Assembly (NCBI RefSeq): GCF_014200605.1
Contig: NZ_JACHCE010000003.1
Location: 1 to 64,000 of the forward strand
Origin: Pedobacter cryoconitis
Lineage (GTDB): Bacteria; Bacteroidota; Bacteroidia; Sphingobacteriales; Sphingobacteriaceae
Reading direction: 5' to 3'
Length of the DNA: 64,000 bases
The translations under genes and the position numbers were made by a program. Position 1 is the stretch's first letter, and each line of letters begins with the position of its first letter. The notes beneath the pieces are model-generated. The model searched no databases. It saw only the letters and a list, made by a program, of their open reading frames with translations, and had not been told where the DNA came from. Positions 37,342-45,424 of this stretch are shown piece after piece.

Positions 37342-38799
37342 ATGGATAAAACGAATAAGGAAATAGATGCGTCCAACAGACGCTCATTTCTTAAGACAAC
37401 TGCAATTGCTGCAGCTTCATTTATGATTGTACCCCGTCATGTATTAGGCGGAAATGGCTTTTTAGCACCTAGTGATAGATTGATTGTGGCGGGTATTGGT
37501 GCCGGTGGAAAAGGATCTTCTGATATTGCTAATTTCGCCAAAAGCGGGAAAGCAAATATTGGTTTTCTTTGTGATGTAGATACAAACAGAGCTGCAGGGT
37601 CGGTTAAAAACTTTCCTAAAGCTAAATTTTATAAAGACTGGCGTGAATTGCTCGATAAAGAGCATAAAAACTTTGATGCAGTTAGTGTTTCCACACCAGA
37701 TCATAGTCATGCGATGATTGCCCTTGCTGCGATGCAATTGGGTAAACATGTTTATGTTCAGAAACCACTGACGCATGACATTTATGAAGCCAGAAAGTTA
37801 ACTGAGGCTGCAAAAAAATATAAAGTTGTTACTCAAATGGGTAATCAGGGAGCATCAAATGATGGGCCCCGCCAAATGAAAGAATGGTACGATGCTGGTC
37901 TGATTGGAGATGTGCATACTGTTTATGCATGGACAGACCGTCCGGTATGGCCGCAAGGTATTCCATGGTCTGCAAATAAAGCAGAAGTACCTAAAAATCT
38001 GGATTGGGATTTATGGCTGAACAGTGCCCCTTTTAAAGACTATGTTGAAAAACTTGTTCCTTTTAACTGGAGAGGCTGGTGGGATTATGGAACCGGTGCT
38101 TTAGGAGATATGGGCTGCCATTTACTGGAAGCCCCTTTTAGTGTACTTGGTTTAAAATATGCATCAGAGGTAGAGGCTAGTGTTGGTTCTGTTTATGTGG
38201 ACGAATTTAAACGTTGTTATTTCCCGGACAGCTGCCCTCCTTCAAGTCATGTGACTTTAAAATTCCCTAAAACTGCTAAAACACAGGGAGATGTTACGGT
38301 ACACTGGATGGATGGTGGTATCCAGCCTACCCGTCCCGAAGAACTGGAAGCCAATGAAGTATTTGGTGATGGTGGCAACGGAACGTTATTTATCGGAACA
38401 AAAGGAAAAATGATGAGCGAAACTTATAGTGCAAACCCTCGTCTTTTACCATTAAGCCGCAATAAAGACATTAAAGTTCCAGAAAGATTTGCACGTGTAC
38501 CGAATGGTGCTGACGGTCATTATGCGCAATGGGTTGAGGCTTGTATCGCCGGTCATGGCAAAAAAGAACTCAGTTCTCCTTTTGAAATTGCCGGTCCGCT
38601 TACTGAAGCTTTACTCATGGCTAATCTTGCAATCAGGGCAAATGACGTACAACGTAAAAATGACAATGGAAAAATAACTTATCCTGGCAGAAACATTAAA
38701 CTGTTATGGGATAATGACAATATGAAAGTGACCAATTTTGACGATGTGAACCAGTATGTGAAACGGGAATACCGCAAAGGCTGGACACTGGGTGCTTAA
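37342..38799 (+). CDS. Gfo/Idh/MocA-family oxidoreductase with Tat signal
   Basis: A 485-residue oxidoreductase with a twin-arginine signal (NRRSFLKTTAIAAASFMIV). It is therefore probably periplasmic and exported with bound NAD. The Rossmann motif AGIGAGGKG and the KP motif YVQKPLTHDIYEARKL are present. The substrate domain includes WWDYGTGALGDMGCHLLEAPF. Exported family members act on glycosides with tightly bound cofactor, including C3 oxidation or net-neutral redox cycling. It may be a second entry point to the 3-keto-glycoside alongside the GMC complex. The DUF1080 gene follows. Confidence 0.88.
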   Translation: MDKTNKEIDASNRRSFLKTTAIAAASFMIVPRHVLGGNGFLAPSDRLIVAGIGAGGKGSSDIANFAKSGKANIGFLCDVDTNRAAGSVKNFPKAKFYKDWRELLDKEHKNFDAVSVSTPDHSHAMIALAAMQLGKHVYVQKPLTHDIYEARKLTEAAKKYKVVTQMGNQGASNDGPRQMKEWYDAGLIGDVHTVYAWTDRPVWPQGIPWSANKAEVPKNLDWDLWLNSAPFKDYVEKLVPFNWRGWWDYGTGALGDMGCHLLEAPFSVLGLKYASEVEASVGSVYVDEFKRCYFPDSCPPSSHVTLKFPKTAKTQGDVTVHWMDGGIQPTRPEELEANEVFGDGGNGTLFIGTKGKMMSETYSANPRLLPLSRNKDIKVPERFARVPNGADGHYAQWVEACIAGHGKKELSSPFEIAGPLTEALLMANLAIRANDVQRKNDNGKITYPGRNIKLLWDNDNMKVTNFDDVNQYVKREYRKGWTLGA

Positions 38800-38818
38800 T
38801 TTTATTAAAAAAACAACT

Positions 38819-39511
38819 ATGAAGACTTACGCTATTTCTGCGATACTGATATTTACAATGATTGGCTTTAACTCAAAAGCTCAAACTTCAAAAAAGGGAT
38901 TCACTTCTTTATTTGATGGAAAAACAACTAAAGGATGGCATAGCTATGGAAAGACTTCTGTAGGAAAAGGCTGGAAAGTTGAAAACGGTGCAATCCATCT
39001 TGACCCTAAAGCTAAACAAAATGATGAAGGTGATTTAGTGACAGACAAGGAATATGCAAATTTCCATTTGATCATCGAATGGAAAGTAGCTCCTAAGTCT
39101 AATAGCGGAATTTTATTCCATATCAATGAGAACCCTGAGAAATATCATCAGACTTATAGTACTGGTCCGGAAATGCAGGTGATTGATAATGATGGACATC
39201 CTGATGGAAAAATTATCAAACACCGTGCAGGTGATTTATATGATTTAGTGAAAAGCAGTTCAGAACCTGTAAAACCGGTTGGACAATGGAATACCGCCGA
39301 AATCATTAGTAATAAAGGTAAATTGGAATTTATATTGAATGGTATAAAAACAGTTTCAACTACACAATTTGATGATAACTGGAAAGCTTTGATTGCAGGC
39401 AGCAAATTTGCCAAATGGGATGGTTTTGGAACTTTTACAAAAGGGAAAATAGCATTACAGGATCATGGGGATGAAGTTTGGTTCCGTAATATTATGATCA
39501 AAGAACTTTAA
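38819..39511 (+). CDS. DUF1080 (PF06439) 3-keto-glycoside lyase/hydratase family protein, secreted
   Basis: A 230-residue exported protein of the 3-keto-disaccharide hydrolase family (PF06439), a concanavalin-like beta-sandwich. The signal peptide ends at SKAQ. Family motifs include FTSLFDGKTTKGWHSYGK, LVTDKEYANFHLIIEWKV, SNSGILFHINE and the final DHGDEVWFRNIMIKEL. Family members cleave 3-keto-glycosides by elimination or hydrate the resulting glycal. The frame opens at GTG 38792 inside the previous gene, but ATG 38819 starts the signal peptide. It is placed between a Tat oxidoreductase and a permease, as expected for a periplasmic cleavage step. Confidence 0.87.
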   Translation: MKTYAISAILIFTMIGFNSKAQTSKKGFTSLFDGKTTKGWHSYGKTSVGKGWKVENGAIHLDPKAKQNDEGDLVTDKEYANFHLIIEWKVAPKSNSGILFHINENPEKYHQTYSTGPEMQVIDNDGHPDGKIIKHRAGDLYDLVKSSSEPVKPVGQWNTAEIISNKGKLEFILNGIKTVSTTQFDDNWKALIAGSKFAKWDGFGTFTKGKIALQDHGDEVWFRNIMIKEL

Positions 39512-39573
39512 AATTGTTTAGTTTTAACTAATTAAACACACCCTTATCATTCATAAAAAAATCTTTAAACTAT

Positions 39574-40824
39574 ATGATGAATATCAATACCCGTATTAAA
39601 TTATCAGCAATGATGTTCCTGGAGTTCTTTATCTGGGGCTCATGGTTTGTTACTCTGGGTACTTTCTTAGAGAAAAACCTGCATGCTACAGGTGCTGACT
39701 CAGCTGCAGTATTTTCTACGCAGTCATGGGGAGCGATTATCGCCCCTTTTATTATCGGACTAATTGCCGACAGGTTTTTTAATGCGGAGAAGATTCTCGG
39801 CGTGCTGCATATTATCGGAGCTGTATTAATGTATCAGATGTACACGGCTACAGATGTCAATGTATTTTATCCCTATGTTTTAGGATATATGATCCTGTTT
39901 ATGCCAACGCTGGCCTTAGTGAACTCTGTGTCTTTTAATCAGATGAAAGATGCGGAAAAAGAGTTTTCAAATATCAGGTTCTGGGGTACTATAGGATGGA
40001 TCGTTGCCGGACTATGTATCAGTTACCTGTTCCTTTGGGATTCAAAAGCTAATATGGATTCGGGAATGTTAAAAAACACTTTCGCAATGGCTGGAATAGC
40101 TTCTCTTATTTTAGGCCTTTTCAGTTTTGCACTGCCTAAAACACCACCAAAAGTGGCTAAAGGAGAAAAAATTGCGATTTCAGATATTCTGGGTTTAGAT
40201 GCTTTGAAGTTATTAAAGGATAAAAACTTTGCTATCTTTTTTGTATCTGCTATCTTAATCTGTATCCCGCTTGCCTTCTATTATCAGAATGCAAATCTTT
40301 TCTTATCCAATATTGGTGTAGAGGAGCCTACCGGGAAAATGGCAATCGGACAAGTTTCTGAAGCCTTATTCTTATTGATGATCCCGGTATTCTTTAAAAG
40401 ATTCGGATTTAAAGCTACAATCCTTGTGGGTATGATTGCATGGGCAGTTCGTTATGCCTTGTTCGCTTATGGTAATGCTGGTGAATTAAGCTTTATGCTG
40501 ATTATTGGTATCGCATTACACGGGGTATGTTATGACTTTTTCTTTGTATCAGGACAGATTTATACCAATTCAAGAGCTGGAGAAAAATATAAAAGTGCAG
40601 CTCAGGGCCTGATCACCCTGGCTACTTATGGCGTAGGTATGCTGATCGGTTTTAAAGTTGCTGGTATGATTACTGATAGCTATAAATTAGCTGATGGCGG
40701 CGTAGACTGGAAAATGGTCTGGATTATCCCTGCCGGAATTGCCCTGGTTGTATTCTTGCTTTTCACTCTTTTCTTTAATGAAAAGCGCAAGAGAGTTATT
40801 GACACTCAATTTAATGAGGTTTAA
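39574..40824 (+). CDS. MFS permease of the nucleoside/H+ symporter (NupG-like) family
   Basis: An inner-membrane transporter of 416 residues with about twelve hydrophobic helices and no cleavable signal. It starts IKLSAMMFLEFFIWGSWFVT, a hallmark of NupG-like permeases, and includes FWGTIGWIVAG and LHGVCYDFFFVSGQIY. Members near sugar catabolic genes are often annotated as nucleoside permeases without proof. In this operon it more plausibly brings the cleaved sugar or 3-keto sugar into the cytoplasm. The next gene begins two bases after its stop. Confidence 0.87.
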   Translation: MMNINTRIKLSAMMFLEFFIWGSWFVTLGTFLEKNLHATGADSAAVFSTQSWGAIIAPFIIGLIADRFFNAEKILGVLHIIGAVLMYQMYTATDVNVFYPYVLGYMILFMPTLALVNSVSFNQMKDAEKEFSNIRFWGTIGWIVAGLCISYLFLWDSKANMDSGMLKNTFAMAGIASLILGLFSFALPKTPPKVAKGEKIAISDILGLDALKLLKDKNFAIFFVSAILICIPLAFYYQNANLFLSNIGVEEPTGKMAIGQVSEALFLLMIPVFFKRFGFKATILVGMIAWAVRYALFAYGNAGELSFMLIIGIALHGVCYDFFFVSGQIYTNSRAGEKYKSAAQGLITLATYGVGMLIGFKVAGMITDSYKLADGGVDWKMVWIIPAGIALVVFLLFTLFFNEKRKRVIDTQFNEV

Positions 40825-40826
40825 TT

Positions 40827-41711
40827 ATGGGAACTGAGCAGAGCCGCAGAAATGCATTGAAAACAATGATTACGGGTACAGCAATTCTGGGCCTTTCTTC
40901 TGCTATTCCTTCGTATGCTACAGAAATGGAAACACAAAATGCTCCGTTAAAAGGTAATGTGAACCATTCGGTTTGCCGCTGGTGTTTTAGCGATGTCCCT
41001 TTAGATGAACTTTGTATTGCAGTAAAAGGAATGGGTTTGAAAGCGATGGACCTTGCAGGCCCTGCTGACTGGCCTGTGTTGAAAAAACATGGTCTGTATT
41101 CATCGATGTGTAATGGTGCAGAGATTAATCTGACAGATGGCTGGAACGATCCTGCTTTTCATCCGCAGCTGATAGAGAATTATAAAAAGATGATTCCCCT
41201 GGTGGCTGAAGCCGGGTATAAAAACCTGATTTGCTTTAGCGGAAGCCGCAGAGGAAAAACGGATGAGGAAGGATGGAATAATTGTGTAGCAGGATTAAAA
41301 CAGGTTATAGGCCTTGCCGAGCAACACAATGTCGTACTGGTTATGGAACTGCTGAATAGTAAGGTTGACCATAAAGATTACCAGTGTGACCATACAGCCT
41401 GGGGCGCAGAATTAGCTAAAAGATTAGGTTCCGAAAACTTTAAGCTGTTATATGATATTTATCATATGCAGATTGATGAAGGAGACGTTATTCATAATAT
41501 CAGGACTTATCATCCGTATATTGCACATTACCATACTGCTGGTGTACCCGGCAGGAATGAAATAGATGACACGCAGGAGCTTTTTTATCCTGCAATCATC
41601 AAAGCTATCCTGGCAACAGGTTTTAAAGGATACATCGCACAGGAATTTATTCCTAAACAGAAGGATAAACTTCAGTCCTTAAGAAACGCGATTAAAATTT
41701 GTGACTTATAA
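40827..41711 (+). CDS. Hydroxypyruvate isomerase-like TIM-barrel protein with Tat signal
   Basis: A 294-residue TIM barrel related to hydroxypyruvate isomerase. The N-terminus QSRRNALKTMITGTAILG is a Tat-like signal ending near SYATE, so the protein is probably periplasmic. Metal-binding residues appear in VMELLNSKVDHKDY, KLLYDIYHMQIDEGD and the late YIAQEFIP. It is a candidate for a periplasmic isomerase or eliminase in the 3-keto-glycoside route. The true substrate is unknown. The start is two bases after the permease stop. Confidence 0.82.
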   Translation: MGTEQSRRNALKTMITGTAILGLSSAIPSYATEMETQNAPLKGNVNHSVCRWCFSDVPLDELCIAVKGMGLKAMDLAGPADWPVLKKHGLYSSMCNGAEINLTDGWNDPAFHPQLIENYKKMIPLVAEAGYKNLICFSGSRRGKTDEEGWNNCVAGLKQVIGLAEQHNVVLVMELLNSKVDHKDYQCDHTAWGAELAKRLGSENFKLLYDIYHMQIDEGDVIHNIRTYHPYIAHYHTAGVPGRNEIDDTQELFYPAIIKAILATGFKGYIAQEFIPKQKDKLQSLRNAIKICDL

Positions 41712-41721
41712 AGATTTAATT

Positions 41722-42594
41722 ATGAACTCAAGAAGAGATTTCCTCAAACAAGCGGGTTTAGCTGCAGCAGGTGCCGTAGTATTGCCTTCACTTACTTTTG
41801 CTGCTGCCCCGGCTAAAGTGGTCGGCTTACAACTATATTCATTAAGGGCACAGTTGCCAACTGATGTAAAAGGTACGATTGCTAAAGTTGCAAAAGCTGG
41901 CTATAAAGAAGTAGAAACTTATGGTTATTCATTAAAAGATAAGTACTGGGGCTTAGACCCTAAGGCTTTTAAAACTTTACTCTCTGATAATGGCCTGACT
42001 GCACCAAGCGGACACTATGGAATGGATCATTTCATTGGAACGGGTAATCCGGATGAACTTAAAAGTTATATTGAGGCAGCAAATACAATTGGCAGCAGCT
42101 ATATTGTAGTTCCTTATTTAGGAGATAATTTACGCAGGACAGAAGATGACTGGAAAAAAGTTGCAGCAAGATTAAACGAAGCTTCTGCAATCTGTAAAGC
42201 GAGTGGTTTAGGCCTTGGCTACCATAACCATAATTTTGAATTTGTAAAATATGGCGAACATACGGGTTATGATATCTTACTTAAAGAAACAGATCCGGAA
42301 TCAGTTAAGTTTGAAATGGATTTATACTGGGTAGTGAGATCGGGTAATGATCCGATTAAATTATTTACAGACCATCCCGGACGTTTCCCAATGTGGCATG
42401 TGAAGGATATGGATAAAGTTGACAATACAATTAACACAGAAGTGGGAACTGGAAAAATTGACTTCAAAGCTATTTGTAAAGACGCTAAACTAGCTGGATT
42501 GAAACACCTGATTGTAGAGCAGGAAAATTTCAGCATTGATCCTTATGTGAGTATCAAGCAAAGTGCAAACTATGTTAAAAAAGCGCTCTTGTAA
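41722..42594 (+). CDS. Sugar phosphate isomerase/epimerase-family TIM-barrel protein with Tat signal
   Basis: A 290-residue TIM barrel with the textbook Tat signal SRRDFLKQAGLAAAGAVVLP. ATG 41722 is chosen over the upstream GTG 41701, which overlaps the previous gene and would displace the Tat motif. The metal site is suggested by LGYHNHNFEF, FEMDLYWVVRSG, WHVKDMDK and HLIVEQENF. It is the third TIM barrel in the operon and the second exported one. Its sequence is close to exported family members that accompany DUF1080 proteins. A strong terminator follows 12 bases later, ending the operon. Confidence 0.85.
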   Translation: MNSRRDFLKQAGLAAAGAVVLPSLTFAAAPAKVVGLQLYSLRAQLPTDVKGTIAKVAKAGYKEVETYGYSLKDKYWGLDPKAFKTLLSDNGLTAPSGHYGMDHFIGTGNPDELKSYIEAANTIGSSYIVVPYLGDNLRRTEDDWKKVAARLNEASAICKASGLGLGYHNHNFEFVKYGEHTGYDILLKETDPESVKFEMDLYWVVRSGNDPIKLFTDHPGRFPMWHVKDMDKVDNTINTEVGTGKIDFKAICKDAKLAGLKHLIVEQENFSIDPYVSIKQSANYVKKALL

Positions 42595-42606
42595 AAATCA
42601 TATTTG

Positions 42607-42639
42607 AAAAGCGGGCTTAAATAAGCCCGCTTTTTTTTT
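42607..42639 (+). terminator. Terminator of the 3-keto-glycoside operon
   Basis: AAAAGCGGGCTTA pairs perfectly with TAAGCCCGCTTTT across a 2-base gap, followed by a run of nine T. Confidence 0.92.
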
Positions 42640-42790
42640 GACCGGATTTTTTAAAACACAGTGAAATACTTAGAAAAGAGAGATTTCTAAGAACTATTTA
42701 AACGGATTCTAAGGAAAAAGCATTTTTTTTCCCATATTTGGAATATGATGTATTATCATTAAAGAAATAATTTAAAAACAAAATCAAATC

Positions 42791-43783
42791 ATGAAAATTG
42801 CAGTTGTAGGTGCTACTGGTTTAGTTGGCACTGTTATGTTAAAAGTACTAGAAGAGCGTAATTTCCCGTTAACCGAATTAATTCCGGTTGCATCTGAGAA
42901 GAGTGTTGGTAAAGAAATCACTTTTAAGGGTAAGAAGTTCAAGGTCGTTAGCATGGAAACAGCAATTGCAATGAAACCTGATGTGGCTTTATTCTCTGCG
43001 GGTGGCAGTACTTCATTGAAATACGCTCCTTTATTTGCAGAAGCAGGAACAACAGTAATTGACAATTCATCTGCATGGCGCATGGACCCGTCTAAAAAAC
43101 TGATTGTACCGGAAGTTAATGCGTATGAATTATCAATTGATGATAAAATCATTGCTAACCCTAACTGTTCAACGATACAAATGGTAGTGGCTTTAAAACC
43201 ATTGCATGATAAATACAAAATCAAACGTGTAGTCGTTTCTACTTATCAGTCGGTGACTGGTACTGGTGTTAAAGCGGTAGAACAGATGATGAACGAACGT
43301 AAAGGTATTATGGATGGCCCAATGGCTTATCCTCACCAGATCGATTTAAACGTTATTCCTCAGATTGATGTATTCGAAGAGAACGGATACACTAAAGAAG
43401 AAATGAAAATGATCAAAGAAACCCGTAAAATTATGGGCGATGAGAACATTCGTGTGACGGCAACAACAGTAAGGATTCCGGTAATGGGTGGTCACTCAGA
43501 GTCTGTAAATATCGAGTTTGAGAATGATTTTGATCTGGCTGATGTAACGTCTGTACTGGAAAAAACAGAAGGTATTATTGTAGTGGATGACATTGCTAAT
43601 CTTAAATACCCGATGCCAAAAGATGCACATGAAAAAGATGAGGTTTTTGTTGGCCGTATCAGAAGAGACGAGTCATTGCCTAATACTTTAAATCTTTGGA
43701 TTGTTGCTGATAACCTGCGTAAAGGTGCAGCGACAAATGCTGTTCAGATCGCTGAATTCTTATTAAGAAAAGAGCTGATTTAA
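42791..43783 (+). CDS. asd: Aspartate-semialdehyde dehydrogenase
   Basis: NADPH-dependent reduction of aspartyl phosphate to aspartate semialdehyde, the branch point to lysine, diaminopimelate, threonine and methionine. The 330-residue protein has the nucleotide motif VVGATGLVGTVML, catalytic Cys126 in NPNCSTIQM, and the C-terminal RIPVMGGHSESVNIEFEND with its catalytic histidine. The length is normal and no domain is missing. It is flanked by terminators on both sides and is monocistronic. The cell-wall gene dacB follows separately. Confidence 0.96.
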   Translation: MKIAVVGATGLVGTVMLKVLEERNFPLTELIPVASEKSVGKEITFKGKKFKVVSMETAIAMKPDVALFSAGGSTSLKYAPLFAEAGTTVIDNSSAWRMDPSKKLIVPEVNAYELSIDDKIIANPNCSTIQMVVALKPLHDKYKIKRVVVSTYQSVTGTGVKAVEQMMNERKGIMDGPMAYPHQIDLNVIPQIDVFEENGYTKEEMKMIKETRKIMGDENIRVTATTVRIPVMGGHSESVNIEFENDFDLADVTSVLEKTEGIIVVDDIANLKYPMPKDAHEKDEVFVGRIRRDESLPNTLNLWIVADNLRKGAATNAVQIAEFLLRKELI

Positions 43784-43834
43784 ACTGATTCTTTAAAAAG
43801 ACCTGTACTTCTCGGAACAGGTCCTAAAATATAT

Positions 43835-43882
43835 AATGTGGTGTTGATCCGGCAAAATGCCAGAATAACACCACATTTTTTT
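43835..43882 (+). terminator. Terminator after asd
   Basis: AATGTGGTGTT (43835-43845) pairs with AACACCACATT (43867-43877) and ends in seven T. A smaller hairpin, GACCTGT with ACAGGTC (43800-43823), lies just before it. Confidence 0.85.
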
Positions 43883-43933
43883 GTTATTAATCTTTTGCTT
43901 TCCCGTTATTTGTACTTGAATTATCCGACATAG

Positions 43934-45331
43934 ATGTTAAAAAAATCAATTGTATTCCTGTTTGTGCTTTCGCACAGTTTTTCTTTTGCACAGAGCCCTG
44001 TACAGAAACTCACCCAGTCCTTTAATAACTTTTTAGAAGACAGGCAGACAAAATATGCGGTTACTTCCATTTGTGTTTTAGATGCGAAAACAGGAAAACA
44101 ACTCTATGCCAGGAATGAGAATATCGGCCTTGCTACTGCTTCTACCTTAAAAACAATTACTGCTGCTTCGGCATTTTATATATTAGGAAAAGATTTCCAG
44201 TATCAGACCAGTATTGGTTATAGCGGAAGTATCAGCGCTGATGGAACATTAAAGGGAGATCTGGTAATTATCGGTGGCGGTGACCCTACTTTAGGATCGT
44301 GGCGTTATGCCCATAGCAAGGAAAGTTTTGTCCTGAGTCAATGGGTTGCAGCAATCAAAGTTGCAGGAATTAAAAAAATTGAAGGTAAAGTAGTTGGTGA
44401 TGATCGCCTTTGGGGTACGCAAACTACGCCTGACGGATGGTTATGGCAGGATCTGGGAAATTATTATGGTGCAGGTTCCTCTGCACTGAGCTGGCGTGAA
44501 AATCAGTTTGATATTAAATTACGTCCTGGAAATACAGTTTCAGTAATTAAAACCGTACCGGAGATGCCTTACCTGACTATTATGAATGAATTAAAACCAG
44601 GTAATGCAGGCAGCGGGGATCATGCTTATGTTTATCTTCCCCCTTTTTCTACTACGGCTTATATAAGGGGTACATGGGCTACAGATATACAAAAGCAAGG
44701 TATTGCAGCAGCTTTACCAGATCCGGCTTATGAAGCTGCATTCCGTTTGCAGGATACTTTGGCTAAAGCAGGCATTCAAATTAGTGAGCCACCGGTAACT
44801 ACCCGTCAGCTGGCAGCAGCTCAATTGCCTTTACCTCAGGTACAGCAAAAATTAAGCACAGTTACCTCTCCTGCTTTACCTGAAATTGTTTACTGGCTGA
44901 ATAAAAAGAGTATTAACCTGTATGCAGAACATCTGTTGAGAACTATAGCCTGGAAATCGGGCGTAGCCCCAACTGCAAGTAACGGAGCCGCAGCAGAGGT
45001 TAAATACTGGACAGCTAAAGGTTTTGACAAAAATGCTTTGAATATTATCGACGGAAGCGGACTTTCTCCGGCGACAAGAGTGACCACTTCGGCCATGGCC
45101 AATATCCTTTTCCAGGTACAGCAGGAAGACTGGTTCCCTGATTTTTATAAATCCCTGCCAGAAAATAATGGAATGAAACTAAAAAGTGGTACGATTAACG
45201 ATGTATCTGCTTTTGCTGGTTATTATACCGCAGAAAATGGCAGTAAATACGTAATTGTGATCAATATTAACAATTATTCGGGCTCTGGAATTAATAGTAA
45301 ACTGTTTAGGGTGCTGGATGCACTCAAATAG
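43934..45331 (+). CDS. dacB: D-alanyl-D-alanine carboxypeptidase/endopeptidase (PBP4, S13)
   Basis: A periplasmic penicillin-binding protein that trims or cleaves peptidoglycan peptides. The 465-residue protein has a signal peptide ending SFSFAQS. Catalytic Ser70 and Lys73 lie in TASTLKT, the second motif SIN in NKKSINLYAEHLLR, and the third motif KSG in MKLKSGTINDVSAFAGY. The domain II and III insertion typical of PBP4 occupies about residues 95-290. Its start follows the asd terminator, so it has its own promoter. The GH20 gene lies 93 bases downstream. Confidence 0.93.
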   Translation: MLKKSIVFLFVLSHSFSFAQSPVQKLTQSFNNFLEDRQTKYAVTSICVLDAKTGKQLYARNENIGLATASTLKTITAASAFYILGKDFQYQTSIGYSGSISADGTLKGDLVIIGGGDPTLGSWRYAHSKESFVLSQWVAAIKVAGIKKIEGKVVGDDRLWGTQTTPDGWLWQDLGNYYGAGSSALSWRENQFDIKLRPGNTVSVIKTVPEMPYLTIMNELKPGNAGSGDHAYVYLPPFSTTAYIRGTWATDIQKQGIAAALPDPAYEAAFRLQDTLAKAGIQISEPPVTTRQLAAAQLPLPQVQQKLSTVTSPALPEIVYWLNKKSINLYAEHLLRTIAWKSGVAPTASNGAAAEVKYWTAKGFDKNALNIIDGSGLSPATRVTTSAMANILFQVQQEDWFPDFYKSLPENNGMKLKSGTINDVSAFAGYYTAENGSKYVIVININNYSGSGINSKLFRVLDALK

Positions 45332-45424
45332 GAATAAATTCTCCACAGAAAGCCCGTATTTATCCACAAATTGCTAAATTGCAACCTTTTACCAATTTCA
45401 CAAGCACAAGCCCCTCTTCATTGT

